Below are positions 1 to 7,479 of a stretch of DNA of 64,000 bases, piece after piece. The DNA comes from Streptomyces tendae (lineage in GTDB: Bacteria > Actinomycetota > Actinomycetes > Streptomycetales > Streptomycetaceae). The notes under the pieces are model-generated. The model did not search any database. It was given only the letters and a program-made list of their open reading frames with translations, and was not told the DNA's origin. The stretch spans positions 533,012 to 597,011 of the forward strand of contig NZ_BMUY01000004.1 of the NCBI RefSeq assembly GCF_014650435.1, given 5' to 3'. The position numbers and the translations under genes are program-made. Position 1 is the first letter of the stretch. Every line of letters starts with the position of its first letter.

Positions 1-1324
1 CGGCCTCGTGGTAGTCGTCGTGGGTGGAGTTCAGCGTCAGGTAGAAGAGCCCCGGCAGGGCGGCGGTGCCCACGGCGCCGCCCAGCCGCTGGCCCGTCTG
101 CAGGGCGCCCCCGGCGGCGCCCGCCATCCGCACCGGCACGTCGCGGAGCGTCATGGTGATGTTCGGGGAGATCACACAGCCGCTGCCGAGCCCGCCGAGC
201 AGCAGCGCCGGGGCGGCGAGCCAGACGGCCGAGCCGGAGGGCGCGAGCCAGAGCAGCAGCGCGGTGGTGCCCAGCCCCACCATGACGGCGACCAGTCCCC
301 ACACGGTCAGCAGCCGCCCCAGCCGTTCCACCAGCCGGCCCGCCACGGCGGCGGCGACGGCCGAGCCCACGGCGAACGGCGTCACCGCCAGGCCGGACAT
401 GAGCGGTGAGTAGCCCAGGCCGTTCTGGAAGAAGAGCGCGAAGACGAGCCACACCCCGCTGAACCCCACGAAGTACAGGGCGGCCAGGCCGGCGCCGGTG
501 GCGTAGCCGCGGGTCTGGGTGAGCAGCCCCGGCTCCAGGAGCGGCTGACCGCCCCGCCGGGCGACCCGGCGCTCCCAGCGCGCGAAGGCGACGAGGACCA
601 GTGCCCCCGCCGGGAACAGCCACCACACCTTGGTCAGGCCGCCGCCCTCGGCGAGGACCAGTGGCAGCATCAGCGCCAGGATGCCCGCGCCGAGGAGCGC
701 CACGCCGACGGGGTCGAGCCGTCCCCGGCCGCCGGGCGCCACCCGGGGCAGCAGGCGGAAGCCGAGGAGCAGGGCGAGCACGCCGACCGGCACGTTCACG
801 TAGAAGATCCACCGCCAGCCCTCGGGTCCGGCCAGGGCCAGGATCAGGCCGCCGACGACCGGTCCCACGGCGCTCGACACCCCGACGGTGGCGCCGAACA
901 GCCCGAAGGCGCGCCCGCGTTCGGCGCCGTGGAACAGCTGCTGGATCAGTGCCGAGTTCTGCGGCGCGATGCTGCCCGCGGCGACTCCCTGGGCGAGCCG
1001 GGCGGCCACCAGCAGTTCGATGCCGGGCGCGGCCCCCGCCGCGGCGCTGCACAGCACGAAGGCGGCCAGGGCGGCGAGGAAGACGCGGCGCCTGCCGAAC
1101 GCGTCGCCGATCCGGCCCGCGGTGACCAGGGTCAGGGCGAACGCGAGCGCGTAGCCGGAGACGACCCACTGCACGGACGCCGGCGAGGTGTGCAGTCCCT
1201 GCTGCATGGAGGGCAGGGCCACGGCGACGATCGTCACGTCGAGCAGGGTCATGAATCCGGCGACCAGGGTCACCCACAGGGCCCGCCACCGGTTGGGGTC
1301 CAGGCTGTCGTCCGGAGGCTGCAC
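1..1324 (-). CDS. MFS efflux transporter, DHA2 (14-TM) family, 3' end cut by window
   Basis: The minus-strand frame is open from a GTG at 1324 to the window edge, so about 441 residues are visible and the C-terminus is missing. The N-terminus carries the DHA2 signature LDVTIVAVALP (residues 28-38). MFS motif A (GRIGDAFGRRR, about 70-80) follows, then repeated hydrophobic helices. The family exports drugs or small lipophilic compounds across the cytoplasmic membrane by proton antiport; the substrate cannot be told. The GTG was chosen because a GAGGGGAG ribosome site lies just upstream. A nested inverted repeat at 1448-1480 sits in its promoter region and may bind a repressor, but no regulator gene is adjacent. 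Confidence 0.9.
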   Translation of the reverse strand, partial: MQPPDDSLDPNRWRALWVTLVAGFMTLLDVTIVAVALPSMQQGLHTSPASVQWVVSGYALAFALTLVTAGRIGDAFGRRRVFLAALAAFVLCSAAAGAAPGIELLVAARLAQGVAAGSIAPQNSALIQQLFHGAERGRAFGLFGATVGVSSAVGPVVGGLILALAGPEGWRWIFYVNVPVGVLALLLGFRLLPRVAPGGRGRLDPVGVALLGAGILALMLPLVLAEGGGLTKVWWLFPAGALVLVAFARWERRVARRGGQPLLEPGLLTQTRGYATGAGLAALYFVGFSGVWLVFALFFQNGLGYSPLMSGLAVTPFAVGSAVAAAVAGRLVERLGRLLTVWGLVAVMVGLGTTALLLWLAPSGSAVWLAAPALLLGGLGSGCVISPNITMTLRDVPVRMAGAAGGALQTGQRLGGAVGTAALPGLFYLTLNSTHDDYHEA

Positions 1325-1447
1325 ACGGGCTCCCCTCGTGAGGCGGCAAGGGACGCGCCACCGGTCCCTCCGCCTGCGTCACCCGTGACCGGGGCTTCAA
1401 ACCCGCGCCGCCCGTCCGTACCGTGGACCGGCCCCCAAACCTGAACC

Positions 1448-1480
1448 ATGAGATCCCATAAGGCGCCCTTATGACCTCAT
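1448..1480. promoter_or_regulatory. Nested inverted repeat, candidate operator for the efflux gene
   Basis: A perfect 7-3-7 inverted repeat, CATAAGG-CGC-CCTTATG, occupies 1457-1473. It is flanked by ATGAG (1448) and CTCAT (1476), which form a second, slightly offset pair. It lies between the divergent efflux and ferredoxin reductase genes, about 125 bp before the efflux start. Repressor binding is inferred from shape and position only. Confidence 0.45.
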
Positions 1481-1501
1481 AGACCGGACCCGCGTACCGA
1501 C

Positions 1502-1531
1502 TTAGGCTTGCCTTAGCTTAGGCTTCCCGGA
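1502..1531. promoter_or_regulatory. Two overlapping iron-box-like sites (DmdR/IdeR type)
   Basis: The stretch holds two overlapping 19-bp matches to the actinobacterial iron box TTAGGTTAGGCTCACCTAA. One reads on the minus strand at 1502-1520 and one on the plus strand at 1513-1531, each matching about 14 of 19 positions by eye. They end 35 bp before the ferredoxin reductase start. IdeR/DmdR proteins bind such sites as paired dimers under iron-replete conditions. Iron repression of the reductase is inferred. Confidence 0.5.
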
Positions 1532-1566
1532 GAGTCGATCTGTCACCGCTCGAAGGGAACCTGAAC

Positions 1567-2931
1567 ATGCCCCGCCCTCTGCGGGTAGCCATCGTCGGAT
1601 CCGGCCCGGCCGGAATCTACGCGGCCGACGCCCTGCTCAAGTCCGAAGTGGCCGCCGACCCCGGTGTTTCCATCGACATCTTCGAGCGCATGCCCGCCCC
1701 GTTCGGACTCATCCGCTACGGCGTCGCGCCCGACCACCCGCGGATCAAGGGCATCATCACGGCCCTCCACCAGGTGCTCGACAAGCCGCAGATCCGCCTC
1801 TTCGGCAACGTGAACTACCCCACCGACGTCAGCCTGGACGATCTGCGCGCCTTCTACGACGGTGTGATCTTCGCCACCGGCGCCACGGCGGACCGGGCCC
1901 TGTCCCTCCCCGGCATCGACCTCGACGGCTCGTACGGCGCGGCCGACTTCGTCGCCTGGTACGACGGCCATCCCGACTTCCCGCGCACCTGGCCGCTGGA
2001 GGCGGAGAAGGTCGCCGTCCTCGGAGTCGGCAACGTCGCCCTGGACATCGCCCGCGTCCTCGCCAAGACCGCGGACGAGCTGCTGCCGACCGAGATCCCG
2101 CCGAACGTGTACGAGGGACTGAAGGCCAACAAGGCGCTGGAGGTCCACGTCTTCGGACGTCGCGGCCCGGCGCAGGCGAAGTTCAGCCCGATGGAGCTGC
2201 GGGAGCTGGACCACTCCCCCAACATCGAGGTCATCGTCGACCCCGAGGACATCGACTACGACGAGGGCTCGATCGCGACCCGGCGCGGCAACAAGCAGGC
2301 CGACATGGTCGCCAAGACGCTGGAGAACTGGGCGATCCGGGACGTCGGCGACCGGCCGCACAAGCTGTTCCTGCACTTCTTCGAGTCGCCCGCGGAGATC
2401 CTCGGCGAGGACGGCAAGGTGACCGGCCTGCGCACCGAGCGCACGGAGCTGGACGGCACGGGCAACGTCAAGGGCACCGGCGAGTTCAAGGACTGGGACG
2501 TCCAGGCGGTCTACCGGGCCGTCGGCTACCTCTCGGACCAGCTGCCCAAGCTGCCCTGGGACCTCGAGACGGGCACGGTCCCGGACGTGGGCGGCCGGGT
2601 CGTCCAGGAGTCCGGCGAGCACCTGCAGTCGACGTACGTCACCGGCTGGATCCGGCGCGGCCCGATCGGTCTGATCGGACACACCAAGGGCGACGCCAAC
2701 GAGACGGTGTCGAACCTGCTGGACGACTACGCGAACGGCCGTCTGCAGACGCCCTCCTCGCCCGCTCCCGAGGCCGTGGACGCGTTCCTGGCCGAGCGGA
2801 ACGTCCGCTTCACCACCTGGGACGGCTGGTACAGGCTCGACGCCGCGGAGAAGGCGCAGGGCGAGCCGCAGGGTCGTGAGCGCGTGAAGTACGTCGAGCG
2901 TGAGGACATGCTCCGCGAGAGCGGCGCCTGA
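1567..2931 (+). CDS. fprA: Ferredoxin/adrenodoxin-type NADP reductase (FprA-like)
   Basis: This 454-aa protein has the full length of the FprA/adrenodoxin reductase family. An FAD-binding GSGPAG motif lies at residues 11-16, followed by the family segment APFGLIRYGVAPDHPR. The NADP site GVGNVALDIAR is near 153-163, and a GDANET segment near the C-terminus completes the FAD fold. It moves electrons between NADPH and ferredoxins in the cytoplasm, feeding P450s or Fe-S assembly; its partner is not in the window. The ATG has a GAAGGGA ribosome site. The gene is monocistronic, has overlapping iron-box-like sites upstream and ends in a strong hairpin, so iron control is plausible. Confidence 0.93.
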   Translation: MPRPLRVAIVGSGPAGIYAADALLKSEVAADPGVSIDIFERMPAPFGLIRYGVAPDHPRIKGIITALHQVLDKPQIRLFGNVNYPTDVSLDDLRAFYDGVIFATGATADRALSLPGIDLDGSYGAADFVAWYDGHPDFPRTWPLEAEKVAVLGVGNVALDIARVLAKTADELLPTEIPPNVYEGLKANKALEVHVFGRRGPAQAKFSPMELRELDHSPNIEVIVDPEDIDYDEGSIATRRGNKQADMVAKTLENWAIRDVGDRPHKLFLHFFESPAEILGEDGKVTGLRTERTELDGTGNVKGTGEFKDWDVQAVYRAVGYLSDQLPKLPWDLETGTVPDVGGRVVQESGEHLQSTYVTGWIRRGPIGLIGHTKGDANETVSNLLDDYANGRLQTPSSPAPEAVDAFLAERNVRFTTWDGWYRLDAAEKAQGEPQGRERVKYVEREDMLRESGA

Positions 2932-2937
2932 GCCGGG

Positions 2938-2983
2938 ACGTCGGGCGCCGGTGGCCTCCTGGCGGGGCACCGGCGCCCGACGT
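2938..2983. terminator. Strong hairpin terminator after the ferredoxin reductase
   Basis: A perfect 16-bp stem (2938-2953 with 2968-2983, ACGTCGGGCGCCGGTG and its complement) encloses a 14-base loop, seven bases after the stop codon. It lies between convergent genes, so it can serve both strands. There is no U-tract, as is usual in Streptomyces. Confidence 0.8.
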
Positions 2984-3030
2984 GTGCGCGGGGTCCGTGA
3001 GCTGCACGCGGGGCGAACGGGTCGCCGGGC

Positions 3031-3405
3031 TCAGACCTCCAGATCGGCCTCGATACGGCGCAGCAGGTGGCGGGCCATGGCCAGGTTGGCGCGGCTCGAG
3101 TCCAGCACCAGGTAGAGGAACAGCCCGTTGCCGCCGCGGCCCTTGAGCAGGCGGATCAGGTGGTACTGGGTGTTCAGGGTGATCAGGATGTCCTCGATCT
3201 CGTCCTTCAGACCGAGGTGCTCCATCGTGCGCAGTTTGGACCGCACCACGTCGGTGTTGCCCGCGGCGGCGACCTCCAGGTTGAAGTCCTTGCCGCCGCC
3301 CAGGGTGCCGAGCGCCATTCCGCTGGTGTAGTCGACCAGGGCGACGGCGGTCGCTCCGTCGATGGAGCCGAGGCACTCCTTGAGTGAGGTCTCCAGGTTG
3401 GCCAT
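3031..3405 (-). CDS. Roadblock/LC7-like small protein (operon distal)
   Basis: This 124-aa soluble protein starts at the ATG at 3405 behind a GGAAAGGAAACC ribosome site. The open frame runs further upstream but without a better start. It shares a pattern with the first gene of the operon (4794-5201): a GATAVALVDYTSGMALG-type N-terminal strand, a central EDILITLNTQYHLIRLL segment and a C-terminal LDSSRANLAMARHLLR helix. Both look like divergent Roadblock-fold proteins, which scaffold or regulate small GTPases in MglB and CvnB systems. Family assignment is by motif resemblance only. It is the last of four co-oriented genes, and no GTPase gene is nearby. Confidence 0.8.
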   Translation of the reverse strand: MANLETSLKECLGSIDGATAVALVDYTSGMALGTLGGGKDFNLEVAAAGNTDVVRSKLRTMEHLGLKDEIEDILITLNTQYHLIRLLKGRGGNGLFLYLVLDSSRANLAMARHLLRRIEADLEV

Positions 3406-3448
3406 GGTGGTTTCCTTTCCGGACGTGATCGGTGTGGCTGGTGGTGGA

Positions 3449-3973
3449 TCAGGTGGGCCGGTGGTGGCCGCCGGCCTGAGGAGTGGGCTGGTGTGCGGGC
3501 CGCTGCGGAGTGCGCACCGGCAGGGTGCCGATGGGGCGGTCCGGCTGGGCGGGGAGCGTCGCACCGTGCTCGGCGGCCGGGGCCCGGCCGCGCTCCGGCC
3601 CGAGGCCGGCGGCGACCAGCTCCCCGATCCGCGCACCGCTGCGCCGCCCCTCCAGGTGCAGCCGGCCCACGTTGACCCGGCCGTCGGCGAGCAGGGTGAG
3701 CACGGCGGCCGGACCGGCGGCGTACGTGGCGACGTAGCCGTCGGCCCCGCGCAGGAGCAGCTCGCGGAAGCCGCCGCGCGCGGTGGCCTCGGCCATGCGG
3801 TGCGCGACGCCGAGGGCGGCCGCGGTGAGCGCGGCGAGGCCCTCGGGCTCGGTGCCCGGCGCGTCGTGGGCGAGGACGAGTCCGTCCACGGTGGCCGCGA
3901 GCGAGCCGGTCAGCTGGGGCACGCGGTTGCGCAGTCGGTGCAGTTCGTCCAGGACGTCGCTCTCGACGGCCAT
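3449..3973 (-). CDS. Roadblock/LC7 domain protein (CvnB/MglB-like)
   Basis: This 174-aa protein starts at ATG 3973, with AAAGGAG 9 bases upstream. Residues 1-115 match the Roadblock/LC7 pattern of conservon CvnB proteins: an N-terminal helix (VLDELHRLRNRVPQL), then GSLAATVDGLVLAHDA, a mid-domain helix rich in Ala, and GGFRELLLRGADGYVATYAAG. A proline-rich tail of about 40 residues follows. CvnB proteins act with a kinase-like CvnA, a DUF742 CvnC and a GTPase CvnD, none of which is here. It lies 43 bp before the distal Roadblock-like gene and 38 bp after the DUF4388 gene, so co-transcription is likely. Confidence 0.85.
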   Translation of the reverse strand: MAVESDVLDELHRLRNRVPQLTGSLAATVDGLVLAHDAPGTEPEGLAALTAAALGVAHRMAEATARGGFRELLLRGADGYVATYAAGPAAVLTLLADGRVNVGRLHLEGRRSGARIGELVAAGLGPERGRAPAAEHGATLPAQPDRPIGTLPVRTPQRPAHQPTPQAGGHHRPT

Positions 3974-4011
3974 GAGCAGTCTCCTTTCGTCGCGCCGGCG
4001 GCGCGCGCGGA

Positions 4012-4797
4012 TCACAGGGCCTCCAAGGCGTCTCGAAGCCGTCGCAGCAGGGCCGTGTCGGGGTCGTCCCACACGACCGCCCGCGGTTCCGGGCCGGCGG
4101 GAAGGGGCGGGGCGGCGGGTGGCGCGGCACGGACGAGGCCGTCGGCGGCCAGGCGCCGCAGCTCGACCAGGGTGTGGTAGGTGCGGCAGGCGAGCGCCGA
4201 CGCGATCTCCGCGGCGGTGCGTACGCCGTCGACCTGGGCCAGGGTGCGTCCGCGCCGCCCGGGCAGCTCGGCGGTGCCGGCGCCCGGCACCCGGGCCAGG
4301 GGGAGGGTGTCGACGGCGGGGTCGGGCCAGATCCGGTCCAGCAGGTCGCGTCGGCGTCCGGACTCGCGGACGACGACGTCCACCGGGACGGCACGGACCG
4401 GGCCGAGCCAGTGCACCGCGCCGGGCCGGAAGCGCCGCGCCCGCGTGTCGTGGGCGAGGACGAAGTAGGCGGCGTCGAACAGCGCGCCCAGGTGGCAGAC
4501 CTCCAGCGCGCCCGCGGCGAGCCGTCCGCTGTCCACGAGCCGGTGGCCGACCCGGTGCTCGGTGCCGCCCCGGTCGACCGCGTCCCACCAGCCGTCCGGC
4601 GGGACGGCGCCGCTGTGGGTGAGCAGCGCGCCGAGGTCGGGCGTGAAGGCCGACTCCACGTGCACGACACGGCCCGCCGAGAGGTAGACGATGCCCCGCT
4701 CGCCGGACAGGGCGCCGGTCGCCCCCTCTGCCGCGAGGGCACCGAGCGCGTCCGACGTGGTCCCCCGCGTGGTCCAGGTGGTCGTCACCCGGGTCAT
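4012..4797 (-). CDS. DUF4388 (PatA N-terminal-like) domain protein
   Basis: This 261-aa protein starts at ATG 4797, which overlaps the stop of the preceding gene (ATGA) and so is translationally coupled. Residues 15-60 (ATGALSGERGIVYLSAGRVVHVESAFTPDLG, in pieces) fit DUF4388, found in PatA-like response regulators and gliding or secretion regulators. A C-terminal winged-helix-like segment follows (TLAQVDGVRTAAEIASALACRTYHTLVELRRLAADGLV). No catalytic motif is visible. The position between Roadblock-fold proteins suggests a shared signalling complex. That role is inferred. Confidence 0.8.
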   Translation of the reverse strand: MTRVTTTWTTRGTTSDALGALAAEGATGALSGERGIVYLSAGRVVHVESAFTPDLGALLTHSGAVPPDGWWDAVDRGGTEHRVGHRLVDSGRLAAGALEVCHLGALFDAAYFVLAHDTRARRFRPGAVHWLGPVRAVPVDVVVRESGRRRDLLDRIWPDPAVDTLPLARVPGAGTAELPGRRGRTLAQVDGVRTAAEIASALACRTYHTLVELRRLAADGLVRAAPPAAPPLPAGPEPRAVVWDDPDTALLRRLRDALEAL

Positions 4798-5201
4798 CCG
4801 AGCACCAGCCGGTCCGCCAACTCGGCCAGCCGGATGCGGGCCAGGGCGAGGTTCCCGTCGTTGCGGTCCAGCCACAGGTGGAGGAAGACGGTGCTGTCGA
4901 ACGGGGTGCTGACGAACCTGAGCAGGTGGTAGGCGTCGCCGGTGGTGGCGATCAGGTCCTCCACCGGGGGTTCCTTCCCGGGCTCGACCGTGCCGGCCGC
5001 CGTGCCGCCCGCCGCCAGTGAGCCGCTCTCCGCGACGTGCCGTCCCAGCTCCGCCGTCTCCGCGGCCGTCGCCTCCCAGTCGCCGCCGGGCGCCTCGCCG
5101 ACGGCGCCGAGAGCGAGCCCGCTGATCCAGTCGACCAGGGACGCGCCGCGCGCGCCCGGCAGTCGCATGGCTTCCAGCAGACTCTCGTCTATTCCGGGCA
5201 C
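4794..5201 (-). CDS. Roadblock/LC7-like small protein (operon first gene)
   Basis: I chose the GTG at 5201 because GGGGAGGGG lies at proper distance upstream. A GTG at 5222 would place that ribosome site inside the gene. The product is 135 aa and resembles the distal gene at 3031-3405. Shared pieces are ARGASLVDWISGLALG, EDLIATTGDAYHLLRFV and LDRNDGNLALARIRL. A Gly/Ala-rich linker separates the two halves. It opens the four-gene operon and is coupled by a 4-base overlap to the DUF4388 gene. The similarity of first and last genes suggests an old duplication. Its function is unknown beyond the Roadblock resemblance. Confidence 0.8.
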   Translation of the reverse strand: MPGIDESLLEAMRLPGARGASLVDWISGLALGAVGEAPGGDWEATAAETAELGRHVAESGSLAAGGTAAGTVEPGKEPPVEDLIATTGDAYHLLRFVSTPFDSTVFLHLWLDRNDGNLALARIRLAELADRLVLG

Positions 5202-5548
5202 GCCGGATCCCCTCCCCTGCACGGCAGTACCGCGAACGTGACGACGACACTACGGAAAGTGCACGCATCCGGTGAGCGCTTTGGCATTTTCCAGAGGAAC
5301 GTGCGCGCGCTCGGGCATACTGCGGTGTTCGGCCCGCTCCGGGCCGGTGAGGTGCGTGCGCTCGCGGAGACGGGCAACCCGCAGGACATGGCCCGACTCC
5401 ACCCCCCCACAGCGGGAAGCACGCGAAGGACGCGCCGGCCGACGAGCGGGCGGACGCGGACTACGGTCCCGACGCCGCCACCGAGGACGCCGCGCCCGAC
5501 TCCCCCACCGAACTGCCCGGGCGCTCGTGGTCCGCGCTGACGCGGCGC

Positions 5549-6466
5549 GTGATCGCCGAGTTCAAGGACGACGAGCTGACCGACCGGGCCGCGGCCCTCA
5601 CCTACTACGGCATCCTGTCGCTGTTCCCGGCCCTGCTGGTGCTGGTCTCGCTGCTCGGCATCGCCGGGGAGTCCGCCACCCAGGAGGTCCTGGACAACGT
5701 GCAGAAGCTCGCGCCGGGTTCGGCGCGGGACGTGATCACGAACGCCGTGGAGCAACTGCAGGCCAAGGCGGGCCTGGGCTCCGTGCTGGCGGTGGTCGGT
5801 CTGGTGGGCGCCGTCTGGTCGGCGTCCGGCTACGTGGCCGCGTTCATCCGCGCCGCCAACGCGGTCTACGACGTCCCCGAGGGGCGCCCCGTCTGGAAGG
5901 TGCTGCCGCTGCGGGTGGCCCTGACGGTGGTGCTGCTGGTGCTCGCGGTGGTCAGCGCGCTCATCGTGGTGTTCACCGGAAGCCTGGCCCGGCAGGCGGG
6001 CACCGCGCTCGGGGTCGGCGACACCGCGCTGACCGTCTGGTCGATCGCCAAGTGGCCGGTGCTGGTCCTGCTCGTCACCTTCATGATCGCGATCCTGTAC
6101 TGGGCCGCGCCGAACGCCCGGGTCAAGGGCTTCAAGTGGGTCTCCCCCGGCAGCCTGGTCGCGCTGCTGATCTGGCTGCTGGCCTCCGCGGGGTTCGCCT
6201 TCTACGTGGCCAATTTCGGCTCGTACAACAAGACGTACGGCACCCTGGCCGGCGTCATCATCTTCCTCGTGTGGCTCTGGGTGACGAACCTGGCCATCCT
6301 CCTCGGCCTGGAGTTCGACGCCGAGCTGGCCCGGCAACGGGTCATCGACGGCGGCCACCCGCCCGAGGAGGAGCCGTACGTCGAACCGCGCGACACCCGG
6401 GCCTGGAACGAGGCGGACCGGCGCCGCGCGGCCGAGGGCGAGGACGCGGACGAGGGAGGACGGTGA
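5549..6466 (+). CDS. YihY/BrkB family inner-membrane protein, N-terminus apparently frameshifted
   Basis: The conserved YihY core is clear: EFKDDELTDRAAALTYYG-type N-terminal motif, about six membrane helices and a GTLAGVIIFLVWLWVTNLAILLG segment (305 aa from this GTG). No ribosome site precedes 5549. The same frame stays gene-like back to 5387, giving HSGKHAKDAPADERADADYGPDAA..., the acidic disordered N-terminus usual in actinobacterial homologues. It has no start codon there. An ATG at 5388 lies one frame off, and a C7 tract at 5402-5408 sits just after it. One extra C would join the two. The true start is probably 5388, with a sequence error or real frameshift at the tract. Function in the family is poorly known; it is not an RNase. 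Confidence 0.85.
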   Translation: MIAEFKDDELTDRAAALTYYGILSLFPALLVLVSLLGIAGESATQEVLDNVQKLAPGSARDVITNAVEQLQAKAGLGSVLAVVGLVGAVWSASGYVAAFIRAANAVYDVPEGRPVWKVLPLRVALTVVLLVLAVVSALIVVFTGSLARQAGTALGVGDTALTVWSIAKWPVLVLLVTFMIAILYWAAPNARVKGFKWVSPGSLVALLIWLLASAGFAFYVANFGSYNKTYGTLAGVIIFLVWLWVTNLAILLGLEFDAELARQRVIDGGHPPEEEPYVEPRDTRAWNEADRRRAAEGEDADEGGR

Positions 6467-6486
6467 CGCGGACGAGGGAGGACGGT
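6443..6486 (+). repeat. 22-bp tandem duplication spanning the YihY stop codon
   Basis: Two identical 22-bp units (6443-6464 and 6465-6486, beginning GACGCGGACGAGGGAGG) abut. The first encodes the C-terminal DADEGGR and the stop lies at the junction, so the second copy is the 3' flank. It ends four bases before the convergent SDR gene. It looks like a recent slippage or recombination duplication. Confidence 0.85.
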
Positions 6487-6490
6487 GACG

Positions 6491-7285
6491 CTACGGCAGG
6501 ATCGAGTCGACGTATCCGCCGTCGACCCGGACGGCCGCGCCGGTGGTGGCCGAGGCGAGCGGGGAGCTGAGGTACACCACCAGGTTGGCGATCTCCTCCG
6601 GCTCGATGAGCCGCTGGAGCAGGGACTGCGGGCGGTGTTCGCGCATGAAGACGCGCTGTGCCTCGTCCCAGGGCAGGTCGCGGTCGACCAGTTGGTACAC
6701 GAAGTCCTCGACGCCCTCGGTGTGGGTGGGCCCCGCGATGACGCAGTTCACCGTGACGCCGCTGCCCGCGGCCTCCTTGGCGAAGCCGCGGCCGACTCCG
6801 AGCAGGGCAGTCTTGGAGACTCCGTAGTGGATCATCTCGGCCGGGATCACGACGGCCGAGTCACTCGCGATGTACAGCACCCGGCCCCAGCCGCGGTCCC
6901 TCATCCGGGGGAGATGGGCGCGCGTCAGCCTGACGCCCGCGAGGACGTTGATCTCGAAGTAACGGCGCCACTCGGCGTCGCTGATCTCCAGCGCGGGCGC
7001 GGCGCCGAAGACGCCGAGGTTGTTCACGAGGACGTCCACGTCGGGCAGCGCCTCCAGGGCCTGCTCGGCGCCCTCCTCGGTGCCGAGGTCGGCCGCGACC
7101 GGCACGAACGTGCCGTCGGGCACCTCGGCCCGCAGCTTCTCGATGCTCTCCGCCAGGCGGCCAGCGTCGCGCCCGTTGACGCCCACGGTGGCGCCGGCCC
7201 GCGCCAGTGCGGCGGCGATCGCCGCGCCGATGCCCTGCGAGGAGCCCGTCACCAGTGCGGTGCGTCCGCCGAGGTCGAGGTTCAT
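6491..7285 (-). CDS. SDR family oxidoreductase
   Basis: This 264-aa classical short-chain dehydrogenase has the cofactor motif TGSSQGIG (13-20). NNLG replaces the usual NNAG, a serine lies in YIASDSAV, and the catalytic YGVSK is present. The C-terminal GAAVRVDGGYVDS is typical of NAD(P)-dependent SDRs that reduce or oxidise carbonyl/alcohol groups in the cytoplasm. The substrate is unknown. ATG 7285 is preceded by AAGGAG; the frame extends further upstream but without a credible start. It is transcribed alone and converges on the YihY gene. About 190 bp upstream separate it from the divergent coiled-coil protein gene; I see no clear operator there. Confidence 0.9.
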   Translation of the reverse strand: MNLDLGGRTALVTGSSQGIGAAIAAALARAGATVGVNGRDAGRLAESIEKLRAEVPDGTFVPVAADLGTEEGAEQALEALPDVDVLVNNLGVFGAAPALEISDAEWRRYFEINVLAGVRLTRAHLPRMRDRGWGRVLYIASDSAVVIPAEMIHYGVSKTALLGVGRGFAKEAAGSGVTVNCVIAGPTHTEGVEDFVYQLVDRDLPWDEAQRVFMREHRPQSLLQRLIEPEEIANLVVYLSSPLASATTGAAVRVDGGYVDSILP

Positions 7286-7479
7286 CAGGTCGCTCCTTGT
7301 CGTGCCGTACGGTCGGTCGGGTTGCTCCTGCCCACCCTCGCTCACGAGGCACCCGTGCCCCGGCCGTCCGCACCGTGCGCCGCACCGCGGCACGCCCGGT
7401 CGGCGGACCCCCGGTGCTCTCGGTTGACCTGCGGCGACGATACTTGCCTACGTCCGTGCCCCTGCTGCCCGATGGACCC

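Noticed and set aside
4794..5201. A start at GTG 5222, adding seven residues to the first Roadblock-like gene.
   Set aside because: It would place the strong GGGGAGGGG ribosome site inside the coding region.
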